A stretch of 6,282 bases of DNA from an uncultured Lachnospiraceae bacterium (GTDB taxonomy: Bacteria > Bacillota_A > Clostridia > Lachnospirales > Lachnospiraceae): contig CAMWWS010000170.1 in the NCBI GenBank assembly GCA_947178085.1, forward strand, positions 1-6,282, written 5' to 3'. Both the position numbers and the translations under genes were made by a program. Numbering within the stretch: position 1 is the stretch's first letter; each line of letters starts with the position of its first letter. This document shows, in pieces, positions 6,233-6,282 of this stretch. The notes under the pieces were generated by a model. It had not been told where the DNA came from, ran no database searches, and saw only the letters and a program-made list of their open reading frames with translations.

Positions 6233-6238
6233 CCTCCT
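6233..6238 (-). promoter_or_regulatory. Ribosome binding site that decides the split-barrel protein start
   Basis: A perfect minus-strand AGGAGG stands ten bases before the ATG at 6222 and rules in that start over upstream in-frame ATG and TTG codons. The 44 bases further upstream to the window edge contain ATAGTACTAT (6272-6281), a ten-base palindrome with a -10-like TATAGT; its -35 box would lie outside the window, so the promoter cannot be judged. Confidence 0.75.
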
Positions 6239-6282
6239 CTTATCACAATCATTATTTTCCTCATACACAAATAGTACTATAT

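Noticed and set aside
6223..6270. TTG or upstream ATG starts for the split-barrel protein
   Set aside because: They would place a perfect AGGAGG inside the coding sequence; the ATG at 6222 is preceded by it at a usable distance.

Overview
The window holds five protein genes, all on the minus strand, with short gaps and no RNA gene, insertion sequence or CRISPR array that I can see. The overall look is low-to-moderate GC, AGGAGG-type ribosome binding sites, a CheY-like receiver closest to Firmicutes CheY, and a small flavin split-barrel protein and MBOAT/SGNH pair of a kind common in gut and rumen Clostridia. This suggests a member of the Lachnospiraceae or a close relative. That placement is inference from remembered family resemblance, not from a search.

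In transcription order (right to left): (1) 6222-5761, a small FMN-binding split-barrel protein of the pyridoxamine-phosphate-oxidase-like superfamily. (2) 5667-4213, a multi-pass MBOAT O-acyltransferase. (3) 4165-2657, a membrane-anchored SGNH-hydrolase-like protein, the usual partner of such an MBOAT; together they probably put acyl (most likely acetyl) groups on an extracytoplasmic polysaccharide. (4) 2539-1871, a regulator with an Xre-type helix-turn-helix at the N terminus and a CheY-like receiver at the C terminus, an order opposite to ordinary response regulators. (5) 1845-49, a glycoside hydrolase family 31 enzyme with both catalytic aspartates, 25 nt downstream of the regulator and very probably cotranscribed with it.

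Two reading-frame oddities lie in the regulator-GH31 unit. The GH31 frame meets a TGA at 51-49 inside the conserved end of its catalytic barrel, yet the same frame stays open and GH31-like to the window edge; the C-terminal beta-sandwich domains are therefore cut off. The receiver ends a few residues early in a way that removing one G from a GGG run would turn into a natural-looking ending. Each could be a real mutation or a sequence error.

Regulatory candidates are a sigma70-type promoter and a perfect 8-bp-arm palindrome ahead of the regulator (possible autoregulatory operator), a weaker promoter ahead of the MBOAT gene with a 13-bp-spaced direct repeat just upstream, and a chain of two tiny ORFs linked by ATGA overlaps between the MBOAT and SGNH genes. 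I saw no convincing rho-independent terminator, so read-through between units is possible. No fully new system is evident; the Xre-CheY regulator next to a GH31 gene is the most distinctive part.
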